Assembly (NCBI RefSeq): GCF_042663585.1
Contig: NZ_JBHTAN010000006.1
Location: 2,356,001 to 2,420,000, forward strand
Direction: 5' to 3'
Source: Natranaeroarchaeum sp042663585
GTDB taxonomy: Archaea > Halobacteriota > Halobacteria > Halobacteriales > Natronoarchaeaceae
DNA: 64,000 bases
Below the pieces are notes generated by a model that was not told the DNA's origin, ran no database searches, and was given only the letters and a program-made list of their open reading frames with translations. Below are positions 1-8,684 of the stretch, piece by piece. The translations under genes and the position numbers were made by a program. Every line of letters begins with the position of its first letter. Positions within the stretch are counted from its first letter, which is position 1.

Positions 1-705
1 GCCGATGGCGTACTCGCTTCCCGAGACACCTTCGACGATAGTGTTGTCCTGCTCGGTGGCCTGATAGTCGTCGGTGTGGCCACGGTCTTCGCCCTGAACG
101 TTGCTGATGAAGTAGTCGTAGGTACCGGAGGTGTCGGCGGCACCGTACCGCTCGATCGGTTCCTCGGGCCAGTCGGAGTTGACCTCGTTCCACGTCGACG
201 CCGCGTCGGACTCCCAGATCTGGGCGAGTTCCTCGACGGTCATCTCCGTCGCGAAGTCGTTGTCGTTGTTGACGACGACTGTCAGGGCGTCCGTCGCGGC
301 GACCAGTTCGATGTATTCGACGCCGTTGTCCGCACACAGCTGCTCTTCCTCCTCTTTGATCGGGCGGCTCGCGTTGTTAAAGTCCGTGTTTCCGGGACAG
401 AAGTGATCCGCGAACCCACCGCCCGAGCCTGTACTGCTGATGTTGGTTTCGACTTCAGCGTCGGGGTACTCCTCCGGGAGGTACTCCTTTTCGAACTTCT
501 CTAGGACGGCGCTCATCAGGGGAAACACCGTACTCGATCCGGCGACATCGATCGTTCCTGAGAGGCTTGCTTCTTCGTCGGCCTCACTTTCGAGGCAGCC
601 AGCCATCGCCAGTCCACCGACGACACCCGCAGATGCGAGGAAACTTCGTCGCGTGCTGTCAGTTCGTCCGGCGCTGTGCTCCGTTCCCGAGTGGTTCTGT
701 GCCAT
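1..705 (-). CDS. pstS: Phosphate ABC transporter substrate-binding protein, PstS family (3' end cut by window)
   Basis: The gene reads leftward and runs off the window edge, so only the first 235 residues are present. The N-terminus has a twin-arginine motif (STRRSFLAS) followed by a hydrophobic stretch and a lipobox (LAMAGC), which indicates Tat export and a lipid anchor on the outer face of the membrane. The mature part begins with the PstS pattern GTIDVAGSSTVFPL and continues with SSTGSGGGF, a phosphate-loop-like segment, and ADTSGTYDYF. These are typical of the family that binds inorganic phosphate for the PstCAB importer, whose genes would lie to the left outside the window. A TATA-like box sits about 25 bases before the ATG, so the transcript is probably leaderless. 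Confidence 0.9.
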   Translation of the reverse strand, partial: MAQNHSGTEHSAGRTDSTRRSFLASAGVVGGLAMAGCLESEADEEASLSGTIDVAGSSTVFPLMSAVLEKFEKEYLPEEYPDAEVETNISSTGSGGGFADHFCPGNTDFNNASRPIKEEEEQLCADNGVEYIELVAATDALTVVVNNDNDFATEMTVEELAQIWESDAASTWNEVNSDWPEEPIERYGAADTSGTYDYFISNVQGEDRGHTDDYQATEQDNTIVEGVSGSEYAIG

Positions 706-727
706 CGACTATTGCTATGAAAGAGTG

Positions 728-735
728 TAATAAGT
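728..735 (-). promoter_or_regulatory. TATA box for pstS
   Basis: On the minus strand this reads CTTATTAC, 23-30 bases before the pstS ATG, the spacing expected for a leaderless haloarchaeal transcript. A second AT-rich element lies at about 750-761 and could be an alternative promoter or a PHO-type control site. No specific operator was recognised. Confidence 0.55.
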
Positions 736-842
736 AGGCTGCTATGAGCTATATATTTAATGTCATAACGATATGTTCTTCACAATAGTACTATATTCTG
801 CTATATATTTGTGGCAGTAGCGCCCCCAGCAGTGAGGACAGG

Positions 843-849
843 TTTATAT
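843..849 (+). promoter_or_regulatory. TATA box for the 876 gene
   Basis: TTTATAT lies 27-33 bases before the GTG at 876, which supports that GTG as the start of a leaderless message. Confidence 0.5.
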
Positions 850-875
850 CGATTACCCGCCGACCTACGACCGTT

Positions 876-1634
876 GTGGGAGTCAACGCGCCGACGGGAC
901 CGATCGACGCAGCGAGACGAGCACTGCAACGGGAGCGCAGACAGTTGCGCGACGAACGCGAAGCGCTCAAAGCGTTCAAAGAGCGCGTCACGGAGATCGA
1001 CACGACGAGTCCGGGGGCGGGGCACCAGCAGTTCCCGCTCACTGGCGCGGGGTCGACAGGCCTGCAATCCGTGCGTGACGCCTACGCCGACACCGTGATG
1101 GACGTCCCACACTACGAACTGGCCTACAACGAGTCGCTACCAGAGCACATGGCCGGCGAGCTAGGCGAGGAACTCGCCGCCGCAGTGACGGGTGAGGGCG
1201 GGCTGTATCCCCCACTGAAGCGGAATCTCGTCGTCACGACGAACGAGGCCATCAGGGCTCGTGGTGAGATACTCCGGCTGATCGACGACGAGGAAGCCCG
1301 CCTCGACGAGGCCGAAGAGACCGTCATGAAGATGATCCAGCAGATCGACTCGATCCTCGACCAGCCGATCGAGCGGATGGAGTTCAACAGCCTTCGGCTG
1401 ACCCGAACCCGCCTGCTCGAACTCCGCGAGCAGTGTGACGACATCGTCGACGAGCGACAGGCGTTTCTCGAACGACAGCGCCGCGACCTGCCCGACCCGA
1501 TGACCGGTCTCGCGGAGTATCTCTACCAGCACTGCGAGACGACGTTTCCGTTGCTCGCGGTGTACGCACGACTCGCCGAAGTGATCGACCGATCCGTCGA
1601 CCGCGCGGAAACGCGTCTCAGCGAGGCCTCCTAG
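876..1634 (+). CDS. Haloarchaeal coiled-coil protein (DUF7260-like)
   Basis: This is a 252-residue soluble protein with a GTG start placed just behind a TATA box. Residues 10-45 (ARRALQRERRQLRDEREALKAF) and 120-200 are charged, heptad-like helices, so a coiled coil is likely. The middle contains the pattern DTVMDVPHYELAYNES...HMAGELGEELAAAVTG, which I recall from a haloarchaea-specific family of unknown function (DUF7260). There is no signal peptide, membrane segment or recognisable catalytic motif. It is divergent from pstS and convergent with the histidine kinase. No function can be assigned. The family name is from memory and should be treated as tentative. Confidence 0.75.
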   Translation: MGVNAPTGPIDAARRALQRERRQLRDEREALKAFKERVTEIDTTSPGAGHQQFPLTGAGSTGLQSVRDAYADTVMDVPHYELAYNESLPEHMAGELGEELAAAVTGEGGLYPPLKRNLVVTTNEAIRARGEILRLIDDEEARLDEAEETVMKMIQQIDSILDQPIERMEFNSLRLTRTRLLELREQCDDIVDERQAFLERQRRDLPDPMTGLAEYLYQHCETTFPLLAVYARLAEVIDRSVDRAETRLSEAS

Positions 1635-1648
1635 AACTCCGCGGACGG

Positions 1649-3109
1649 CTAAACGCCGGTGATCTCGAAGCGAGCGCCGCCAGTCTCGCTCTCTATGATA
1701 TCGATCGACCAGCCGTGGGCGTCGACGATGTCGTCGACGATAGAGAGGCCAAAGCCGGAGCCTCCGTCGTCGATGGTGTAGTTCGTATCGAAGACGCAGT
1801 CACGCTCGTCGCTCGGGATGCCCGGGCCGTCGTCCTCGATAGCGAATCCGATCGTCCGACCCGAGGGGTCGTACAGCGCCTCGACGATGATCGAAACGTC
1901 GTCACTGCAGTGGTCGAGTGCGTTTCTGAAGAGGTTCTCGAAGATGCGCAAAAGCTGTGAGCGGTCGGCCACGAACTCCGCGTCTTCCTCCCGAATCGAG
2001 AGCGAGGCACTCGAAGAAACGACGTTTTTCCACGCCGTCCGACAGACCTCTGCAAGCGAGACCGTCTCGGTATCCAGGTCGACGTAGCCGGTTCGTGACA
2101 GTGTCAGGACGTCGTCGATAATCTCGTCGATCCGCTCGAGCGACTGGGCGACCTCCTGTAAGTGTTGCTCGTCCCCGTCGGCTTCGAGCGCGAGGTCGAC
2201 GTATCCGCGGGCGATCGAGAGGGGGTTTGTGATGTCGTGTGTGACGGTATCGACGAACTCCTCTAGCCGCTCCGTTTTCAGTCGTAGCTCCCGTTCCGTA
2301 CGCTTGTGCTCGGTGATCCGCCGTGAGACGCCGATTAGTCCGGCGACTTCGCCATCGACGTACAGCGGCACTTTCGAGGTGAGGTTCCACTGATCGATGC
2401 TGGGCAGATACTCCTCAGTATCGGTGATCGATTCGCCCTCCTCGATGACCTGCATATCGGCCTCGTGAGCCTGATGGGCATGCTGTTCCGAGACGATGTC
2501 GAGGTCGCTATCGGTGTTTCCGACTAGTTTGTCGGCGATACCGAGATGCTCACTGACTCGCTGGTGTCGTCCCTCTTGATCTTTCACGTAGGTGTGGACG
2601 GGGATTGACTCGAAGACGGCGTCGAGAAGCTTCGCGTCGGCCTGTAGCTCCTGTCGGTCGGTCATCTGCTCGGTGACGTCGACGACGAACCCCTCGACCT
2701 GTCGGCCGTCACTGGTCGAGTGGAAGCGGTCGCGGACCCAGCGCTCTCGGCCGCCGGCAGTCCGGATCCGGTAGGTGTGTTCGGTCGCAGGCGTCGTCGG
2801 AACGCCCGCGACGGCCTCGACGAGCGCCGTGCGGTCGTCCCCGTGGACGATGTCGAGCCACCCCCGGTCGTCCCCAGCGAGTTCCTCGGGCGCGTAGCCG
2901 GTCAGGTCGCGGACGCCGGCGCTGGCGCTCTCGACGGCGTGCGAATCGCCGGGTCGACGGCAGTAGACGGTGCCAGGCGTCGAATCGACGACTGACTGTA
3001 CCGTCGCGTCCGGGTCGAATGTGATAGAGACCTGTACTGGTCGAACCGTACTAAACGTTTCCACATGTTCATCATTTACTAGATGAGACCGCCAGTAGGG
3101 AGGAATCAT
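1649..3109 (-). CDS. PAS-domain sensor histidine kinase
   Basis: This is a 486-residue cytoplasmic sensor kinase without membrane segments. Residues about 35-145 form a PAS domain (RDLTGYAPEELAGDD...VRDRFHSTSDGR) and about 155-265 a second one (VFESIPVHTYVKDQEGRHQRV). The HisKA dimerisation helix has the phospho-acceptor His in VTHDITNPL near residue 290. The HATPase part shows the N box (NLFRNALDHC), G1 (DDGPGIP) and G2 (GSGFGLSIV). Both signal sensing and output partner are unknown, because no response regulator gene is adjacent, which is common for orphan haloarchaeal kinases. The ATG at 3109 is used here. An in-frame GTG at 3079 is an alternative. It is divergent from pyrG. Confidence 0.88.
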   Translation of the reverse strand: MIPPYWRSHLVNDEHVETFSTVRPVQVSITFDPDATVQSVVDSTPGTVYCRRPGDSHAVESASAGVRDLTGYAPEELAGDDRGWLDIVHGDDRTALVEAVAGVPTTPATEHTYRIRTAGGRERWVRDRFHSTSDGRQVEGFVVDVTEQMTDRQELQADAKLLDAVFESIPVHTYVKDQEGRHQRVSEHLGIADKLVGNTDSDLDIVSEQHAHQAHEADMQVIEEGESITDTEEYLPSIDQWNLTSKVPLYVDGEVAGLIGVSRRITEHKRTERELRLKTERLEEFVDTVTHDITNPLSIARGYVDLALEADGDEQHLQEVAQSLERIDEIIDDVLTLSRTGYVDLDTETVSLAEVCRTAWKNVVSSSASLSIREEDAEFVADRSQLLRIFENLFRNALDHCSDDVSIIVEALYDPSGRTIGFAIEDDGPGIPSDERDCVFDTNYTIDDGGSGFGLSIVDDIVDAHGWSIDIIESETGGARFEITGV

Positions 3110-3178
3110 GTGATGTCACACCCTATCGTGACGGCCGCCGTCCGAAATCATTTTGACCCGCGCTCGCGGAAAGTCGGT

Positions 3179-4834
3179 ATGCCGACCGAACCGGACACAG
3201 AATACGACCCCTCCCTCGGGAACAAGTTCATTTTCGTTACCGGAGGCGTGATGTCGGGACTCGGAAAGGGAATCACGGCCGCCAGCACCGGCCGACTCCT
3301 GAAAAACGCCGGGTTCGACGTTACGGCAGTGAAGATCGATCCGTATCTCAACGTGGATGCCGGAACGATGAACCCCTACCAGCACGGCGAAGTGTACGTG
3401 TTAAAAGACGGCGGCGAGGTCGACCTCGACCTGGGGAACTACGAACGGTTCCTCGACATCGACATGACCTTCGACCACAACGTCACGACGGGGAAGACGT
3501 ACAAACACGTCATCGAGAAAGAGCGCGCGGGCGATTACCTCGGGAAGACCGTCCAGATCATCCCCCACATCACGAACGACATCAAGCGGCGGATCCGTGA
3601 GGCCGCCGCGGGGACCGACGTCTGTCTCATCGAGGTCGGCGGCACCGTCGGCGACATCGAGGGGATGCCGTATCTCGAAGCCCTTCGGCAGTTCGCCCAC
3701 GAGGAAGACGACGAGGACATTCTCTTTACCCACGTCACCCTCGTTCCGTACTCGAAAAACGGCGAACAGAAGACCAAGCCGACCCAGCACAGCGTCAAGG
3801 AACTGCGCTCGATCGGTCTCCAGCCTGACATTCTCGTCGGGCGCTGCGAGAACAAACTCGATCCCCAGACCAAAGAGAAAATCGCGCTGTTCTGTGACGT
3901 CCCGACTGACGCCGTCTTCTCGAACCCGGACGTCAAGGACATCTATCACGTGCCGCTGATGGTCGAGGAGGAAGGTCTCGACGAGTACGTCATGGAGCGA
4001 CTGAATATCGCGGACATCGCACTGCCGAAAGCCGAACGCGACAACCAGTGGCGAGAGCTAGTCACCCAGGAGACGACCGGCGAGGTGGAAGTCGGACTGG
4101 TCGGCAAGTACGGTCTCGAAGACGCCTACATGTCGATCCACGAAGCGCTGAAACATGCCGGCCTCGAAGCCGGCGTCGACGTGAACGTCACGTGGATCCA
4201 CTCCGAGGATCTCGCTGACGGCGACGGCGGCGAACTAGACGACCTTGACGGAATCGTCGTCCCCGGCGGCTTTGGCTCCCGCGGGACCGAAGGGAAGATC
4301 GAGGCTGTCAGGTACGCCCGAGAGAACGACGTTCCCTACCTCGGCCTCTGTCTGGGCTTCCAGATGGCCGTCGTCGAGTACGCCCGGAACGTCCTCGGAC
4401 TGGAGGGTGCCCACTCCGCCGAGATCGAGGAGGAGACGCCCTACCCGATTATCGACATCCTGCCCGAGCAGTACGAGGTCGAGGACATGGGCGGGACGAT
4501 GCGTCTGGGCGCACACGAGACCGACATCGAGAGCGGGACACTCGCCCACGAGGTGTACGACGCGACGTCCTGTACCGAACGGCATCGTCACCGCTACGAG
4601 GTCAATCCCGAGTATATCGACCGGCTAGAAGAGGCCGGCCTCGTCTTCTCGGGCACGTCGAACAACCGGATGGAGATCGTCGAACTCGACGACCATCCGT
4701 ACTTCTTCGGCACGCAGTTCCATCCCGAGTTCCGCTCGCGGCCGACCCGTGCGAGTCCGCCCTTTGTCGGACTGCTCGACGCGATGATCGCGGCTGCGGA
4801 CGATGCCGACACACAGACCGAGGTCGAACTCTAA
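3179..4834 (+). CDS. pyrG: CTP synthase
   Basis: PyrG makes CTP from UTP, glutamine and ATP, the last step of pyrimidine nucleotide synthesis. The 551-residue protein starts MPTEPDTEY; the frame is open further upstream, but those codons do not resemble the family and would overlap the divergent kinase gene. The N-terminal synthetase domain contains the P-loop GGVMSGLGKG at residues 21-30 and conserved segments KIDPYLNVDAGTMNP and EVGGTVGDIE. The C-terminal class I glutamine amidotransferase domain has its nucleophile Cys391 in GLCLGFQ and the catalytic His/Glu in QFHPEFRSRP. Length matches the family. It overlaps guaAb by one base, so the two are almost certainly co-transcribed. Confidence 0.97.
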   Translation: MPTEPDTEYDPSLGNKFIFVTGGVMSGLGKGITAASTGRLLKNAGFDVTAVKIDPYLNVDAGTMNPYQHGEVYVLKDGGEVDLDLGNYERFLDIDMTFDHNVTTGKTYKHVIEKERAGDYLGKTVQIIPHITNDIKRRIREAAAGTDVCLIEVGGTVGDIEGMPYLEALRQFAHEEDDEDILFTHVTLVPYSKNGEQKTKPTQHSVKELRSIGLQPDILVGRCENKLDPQTKEKIALFCDVPTDAVFSNPDVKDIYHVPLMVEEEGLDEYVMERLNIADIALPKAERDNQWRELVTQETTGEVEVGLVGKYGLEDAYMSIHEALKHAGLEAGVDVNVTWIHSEDLADGDGGELDDLDGIVVPGGFGSRGTEGKIEAVRYARENDVPYLGLCLGFQMAVVEYARNVLGLEGAHSAEIEEETPYPIIDILPEQYEVEDMGGTMRLGAHETDIESGTLAHEVYDATSCTERHRHRYEVNPEYIDRLEEAGLVFSGTSNNRMEIVELDDHPYFFGTQFHPEFRSRPTRASPPFVGLLDAMIAAADDADTQTEVEL

Positions 4835-5751
4835 TGGTAGACGTAGATTCATTCATCACGGAAAAGATAGCAGAGATAGAGAGCGCAGTCGGCGAGAAGA
4901 ACGCCGTCATCGCGCTGTCGGGCGGGGTCGACTCCTCGACCGCGGCCGCGCTGGCCTACGAGGCCATCGGCGACCAGTTAACGCCGGTGTACGTCGATAC
5001 CGGACTGATGCGGAAAGGCGAGACCGAGCAGATCCGCGAGACCTTCTCGTACATGGACTCGCTGCAGATCGTCGACGCACAGGAGCGCTTCCTCGACGCG
5101 CTCGGCGACACGACCGACCCCGAGGAGAAGCGCCACATCATCGGCGAGCAGTTCATCCGGGAGTTCGAGACGGTCGCCACGGAGGTCGACGCCGACTACC
5201 TCGTGCAGGGGACGATCTACCCCGACCGGATCGAGTCCGAAGGGACGATCAAGTCCCACCACAACGTCGGTGGGCTCCCCGAAGTCGTCGATTTCGAGGG
5301 GATCGTCGAACCGATGCGGGACCTCTACAAGGACGAGGTCCGCGAGGTCGCGCGCGAACTCGATCTGGACGAACTCGTCGCCGAGCGGATGCCGTTCCCC
5401 GGCCCTGGCCTCGCCGTGCGGATCATCGGCGAAGTGACCGCGGAGAAACTCGAAGTCGCCCGCGAGGCCAACCACGTCGTCGAGGAAGAGCTAGAGGAGT
5501 ACGACCCGTGGCAGGCCCTCGCCGCGGTGATTGGCAAGGCGACCGGTGTCAAAGGTGACAACCGGGTCCACGGCTGGGTCGTCTCGGTCCGGTCGGTCGA
5601 GTCCCGCGACGGGATGACCGCGCGCGCACAGGAAATCGACTGGGAGACGCTCCAGCGCATCCAGAGCCGGATCACCGGCTCTCACGAGAACGTCGCCCGC
5701 GTCGTCTACGACGTCACCCACAAACCGCCCGCAACGATCGAGTACGAGTAA
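4834..5751 (+). CDS. guaAb: GMP synthase, ATP pyrophosphatase subunit (GuaAb)
   Basis: This 305-residue protein is the synthetase half of GMP synthase, which aminates XMP to GMP. In archaea the glutaminase half (GuaAa) is a separate protein, and it is not encoded in this window. The PP-loop ATP pyrophosphatase motif ALSGGVDSSTAAA lies near residues 28-40. Other family signatures are TGLMRKGE, QGTIYPDRIES, HHNVGGLPE and PFPGPGLAVRIIGEVT, plus the C-terminal dimerisation domain ending KPPATIEYE. The ATG overlaps the pyrG stop (TAATG), and its own stop overlaps the next ATG, giving a three-gene nucleotide operon. Confidence 0.96.
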   Translation: MVDVDSFITEKIAEIESAVGEKNAVIALSGGVDSSTAAALAYEAIGDQLTPVYVDTGLMRKGETEQIRETFSYMDSLQIVDAQERFLDALGDTTDPEEKRHIIGEQFIREFETVATEVDADYLVQGTIYPDRIESEGTIKSHHNVGGLPEVVDFEGIVEPMRDLYKDEVREVARELDLDELVAERMPFPGPGLAVRIIGEVTAEKLEVAREANHVVEEELEEYDPWQALAAVIGKATGVKGDNRVHGWVVSVRSVESRDGMTARAQEIDWETLQRIQSRITGSHENVARVVYDVTHKPPATIEYE

Positions 5752-6074
5752 TGTACGCAATCCTTGCAGGTCCCGATCCGGACGAGTTGGGCGAACAACT
5801 ACGCGAGCAGGGCGTCGAGGTCGCACACGTCGACGGGATGGCGACCCGACCGGAACTGGAGGAGGCAGGCGTCCACCGGGCCGCCCTGTTCGTCCTCACG
5901 GACGTCGAGCAGGCGACGGCCATCCCCATCGCGAAAGACATCAACGAGGACGTCCGCGCCGTCGTCTACGACCGGCAGTCGCTCCCGGAGTTCGTTAGCG
6001 CGCAGGCAGATCTGGCGGTCGATCCCGAACTGCTAGATCCCGAAGCCGTCGCCGAGGAGTTGGCCGCCGAGTAG
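5751..6074 (+). CDS. Small Rossmann-like haloarchaeal protein (TrkA-N/DUF7126-like)
   Basis: This is a 107-residue acidic protein whose start overlaps the guaAb stop by one base (TAATG). It begins MYAILAGPDPDELGEQLREQG and continues with alternating short strands and helices (VAHVDGMATRPELEEAGV, AALFVLTDVEQA, VRAVVYDRQSLPEF). This resembles a truncated TrkA-N or NAD-binding Rossmann half-domain without a clear glycine-rich loop. I recall it as a conserved haloarchaeal family (DUF7126) that usually follows guaAb. The linkage suggests a role in purine nucleotide synthesis or its regulation, but that is inference from position only. Confidence 0.8.
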   Translation: MYAILAGPDPDELGEQLREQGVEVAHVDGMATRPELEEAGVHRAALFVLTDVEQATAIPIAKDINEDVRAVVYDRQSLPEFVSAQADLAVDPELLDPEAVAEELAAE

Positions 6075-6147
6075 TCTTCTTTTTCGACTCATCGGAAAGA
6101 GATCGGACCCCCGCAGATTCATCACAATGGCACCGGTACCGAACAGT

Positions 6148-6465
6148 ATGACACTCGATCAGTTACCAGAACTCGATCCGGCGGACGGAGAAGTCCTCGA
6201 CACGGAAGTCGTCGTGACCGACGACGTGCTCGTCAAAGCGTTCGCGCTCGCCCCCGGCGCGGAACTATCGCCCCACGAGCACGCCGACGCGACGAACGTC
6301 TTTCACGTCATCGAGGGGGAAGTGACAGTGGTACAGGGCGATAGTGAGGAGACCATCAGTGCGCCCGGCGTTGTGCTCCACGAGCGCGGTGTCAGCCACG
6401 GCGCGCGAAACGAGGGCGAGGAGGTGGCGGTGCTCACGGCGAGTCTCTGTCCGCTGCCCGCGTAG
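6148..6465 (+). CDS. Small cupin-domain protein
   Basis: A single cupin fold of 105 residues. The two metal-binding cupin motifs are visible: LAPGAELSPHEHADATNVFHVIEGEV (motif 1, with two His and a Glu position) and GVVLHERGVSHGARNEGEE (motif 2 with His). The substrate is unknown. Such stand-alone cupins include sugar-binding proteins, dioxygenase-like enzymes and quercetinase-like proteins. The start is taken at MTLDQLPELD. An in-frame ATG at 6127 would add seven residues and cannot be excluded. It lies alone between the guaAb operon and the converging moaB gene. Confidence 0.85.
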   Translation: MTLDQLPELDPADGEVLDTEVVVTDDVLVKAFALAPGAELSPHEHADATNVFHVIEGEVTVVQGDSEETISAPGVVLHERGVSHGARNEGEEVAVLTASLCPLPA

Positions 6466-6466
6466 C

Positions 6467-7120
6467 TCAGCGCCCCGCCAGTCCCGCGAGGTGGCCAGCC
6501 TCCTCGACGATGATCTCTTCTGCGCCCAACCGTGCGGCGTTCTCGCTACCCGGCAGGCAGAAGACTGGCGTCTCGTCCACGATCCCGGCCGTCGCGCGCG
6601 TGCCGACGATCCGGGTGCCGATCTCGTCGTAGGAGAGCATCCGGAACAGTTCGCCGAAGCCGGGCAACTCCTGATCGAATAGGTCGGAGACCGCCTCGAT
6701 CGTTACGTCGTCGGGCGTGACGCCGGTGCCGCCGGTGGTGACGACCGTGTCGACGTCCGTACTCGCCGCGAGCGCGTCGACGGCGTCCCGGATCGCACCG
6801 TGGGCGTCCCCGACCAGTTCGCGGGCGACGACGTCGTGGCCCTCGCGCTCGAACGCCGCGGTGATGGCGTCGCCAGCCGGGTCGTCGTCGAGCGTGCGCG
6901 AGGAGGAGACGGTGACGACCGCCGCACCGAGCGACTCGACGTCGTGATGATGGTGCTCGTCGTCGTGGCCGTGATGGCTCTCGTCGTGAGCGTGCTCGTC
7001 TCCCTCGCCGTGGTGGTGTGACTCGTCGTCTTCAGGAGATTGCTCGTCGTCCGATTCGTCCGCTTCGGAGTCGTCGCCGCCGAGACCCCGCGAGGTATCG
7101 CGTTGCTGGAAATCGACCAT
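6467..7120 (-). CDS. moaB: Molybdenum cofactor biosynthesis protein MoaB/MogA family, with His-rich N-terminal extension
   Basis: MoaB-type proteins adenylylate molybdopterin before molybdenum insertion. The core (residues about 60-217) carries the family patterns AAVVTVSSSRTLDDDPAGDAI, TVVTTGGTGVTPDDVTIEAV and GFGELFRMLSYDEIGT, and ends with the expected FCLPGSENAARLG. Residues about 12-58 are an extension of Asp, Glu and His, including HHH, HHGHDDEHHHH and similar runs. This could bind divalent metal, for example nickel or zinc, or be a disordered salt-adapted tail. The start is placed at MVDFQQRDTSRG rather than further upstream, where the composition is not protein-like. Molybdenum enzymes elsewhere in the window (32.5-36.1 kb) would need this pathway. 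Confidence 0.9.
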   Translation of the reverse strand: MVDFQQRDTSRGLGGDDSEADESDDEQSPEDDESHHHGEGDEHAHDESHHGHDDEHHHHDVESLGAAVVTVSSSRTLDDDPAGDAITAAFEREGHDVVARELVGDAHGAIRDAVDALAASTDVDTVVTTGGTGVTPDDVTIEAVSDLFDQELPGFGELFRMLSYDEIGTRIVGTRATAGIVDETPVFCLPGSENAARLGAEEIIVEEAGHLAGLAGR

Positions 7121-7206
7121 ATGGCTCGTTCGGACGCCGGTAGTAAAATCCCTGCTAGGGGACAGTCGGGCAAGCGCTTTTGTCAACACGCTGTGAGTGA
7201 CGAACT

Positions 7207-7605
7207 ATGCCCTCCGAAGACACGACAACTGGAGAGACAGCGTATCTCGAAGGCCCGGTCGCGACGACTGCGCTCGCGATCAGCTTCGTACTGGTCGGTG
7301 TCGGACTCCTTGTTGCCCTGACCACCGGATCGATGGACCTGCTCGTGGCCGTCCTGGTCGGCATCGTCGTGCTCGTCGTCGCCGGGATCTACATCACGAT
7401 CCGGCGCGAGGGGATCGTGACGCGGGAGAACGGGATCATCGGCGGCTGTGTACTGCTCGCGATGGTGTTGCTGTTCGCACTGTACGAGTTCACCGCACTC
7501 CCCTCGGAGGCCGTCTTCGCGGTCGTCGGGTTCGTCGGCGTCATTGTCCCGCATCTGGTGCTCGAACAGACTCGATACGGGGACGACGAGCACGAGCGGC
7601 GGTAG
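7207..7605 (+). CDS. Small integral membrane protein, unknown function
   Basis: 132 residues with a short polar N-terminus and four predicted transmembrane helices at about residues 20-40, 43-65, 76-94 and 100-120. The basic loop IRREGIVTRENG separates the two helix pairs. No transporter or enzyme motif is visible. It is divergent from moaB (start codons about 87 bases apart) and is followed after 32 bases by an alcohol-dehydrogenase-family gene on the same strand. Confidence 0.75.
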   Translation: MPSEDTTTGETAYLEGPVATTALAISFVLVGVGLLVALTTGSMDLLVAVLVGIVVLVVAGIYITIRREGIVTRENGIIGGCVLLAMVLLFALYEFTALPSEAVFAVVGFVGVIVPHLVLEQTRYGDDEHERR

Positions 7606-7637
7606 GGCTTTTCACCGTTCGCTCGGACGCCCTAGCC

Positions 7638-8684
7638 ATGCAGGCTGTTCAGTTCACCGATCACGGCGACAGGAACGTCATCGAGTACGGCGAGTATCCC
7701 GATCCCGACCCGGGCGAGGACGAGGTGCTGTTCGACGTCAAGGCGGGGGCGCTGAACCATCTCGACATCTGGACCCGGCGCGGACTGCCGGGCGTCGGCC
7801 TCGACCTGCCCCACGTTCCCGGAAGTGACGCTGCAGGGGTCGTCGAAGCGGTGGGCGAAAACGTCTCGCGGTTCGTCCCAGGTGACCGGGTCGCGCTCGC
7901 GGCGGGCCAGTACTGTGGCGAGTGTGAGTTCTGCCGGCACGGCGAACAGTCGATGTGTGTGAACTACCGGGTCATCGGCGAGCATCTCCCCGGTGTGCAC
8001 TCCGAACGCGCCGCCGTCCCGGCCGAGAACCTCGTCCCAGTACCCGAGGGCGTCGACTGGGAGACGGCCGCCGCCGCGCCGCTCGTGTTCCAGACGGCCT
8101 GGCGGATGCTGATGACGCGGGCCGACGTCTCGCCGGGCGAAGACGTGCTGGTGCTTGGTGCGAGCGGGGGCGTCGGCCACGCCGCCGTACAGATCGCCGA
8201 TTATGCGGGGGCAACGGTGTACGCCACCGGCGGAAGCGACGAGAAGTGCGCGTACGCCGAGGAGATCGGCGCGGAGGCCGCGATCAACTACGAGCGCGAC
8301 GACTTCGCCGGGGAGATTCGATCAGTGACTGGCAAACGAGGGGTCGACGTCGTCGTCGACCACGTCGGCGCGGCGACGTGGACCGACTCGCTGGCGAGTC
8401 TGGCGAAGGGCGGCCGCCTGATCACCTGTGGCGCGACGACCGGCCACGCGCCCGAGACCAACATCAATCGGATCTTCTGGAACCAGCTTTCGGTGCTCGG
8501 ATCGACGATGGCGACGCCCGGCGAGATAGACGACGTCCTCGAACTCGTCTGGGACGGCAGCTTCGACGTGCGGATCCGCGACCGACTGCCGATGAGCGAG
8601 ACGGCACAGGCCCATCGCATACTGGAGAACCGTGAGGGCTTTGGGAAAGTAGTGATAACTCCTGACAGTGAGTTCGACGCCTGA
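7638..8684 (+). CDS. Zinc-type alcohol dehydrogenase / quinone oxidoreductase family (MDR)
   Basis: A 348-residue medium-chain dehydrogenase/reductase. The GroES-like catalytic half shows GALNHLDIWTRRGLPG and VPGSDAAGVVEAVGENV. The structural-zinc type loop is CGECEFCRHGEQSMC, with four Cys. The Rossmann half has the NAD(P)-binding signature VLGASGGVGHAAVQIADYAGA, a substrate-domain pattern shared with quinone oxidoreductases. The exact substrate is unknown. The start is set at the ATG beginning MQAVQFTDHG. The frame is open upstream but the extra residues do not fit the family. Its stop overlaps the following membrane protein gene. Confidence 0.92.
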   Translation: MQAVQFTDHGDRNVIEYGEYPDPDPGEDEVLFDVKAGALNHLDIWTRRGLPGVGLDLPHVPGSDAAGVVEAVGENVSRFVPGDRVALAAGQYCGECEFCRHGEQSMCVNYRVIGEHLPGVHSERAAVPAENLVPVPEGVDWETAAAAPLVFQTAWRMLMTRADVSPGEDVLVLGASGGVGHAAVQIADYAGATVYATGGSDEKCAYAEEIGAEAAINYERDDFAGEIRSVTGKRGVDVVVDHVGAATWTDSLASLAKGGRLITCGATTGHAPETNINRIFWNQLSVLGSTMATPGEIDDVLELVWDGSFDVRIRDRLPMSETAQAHRILENREGFGKVVITPDSEFDA

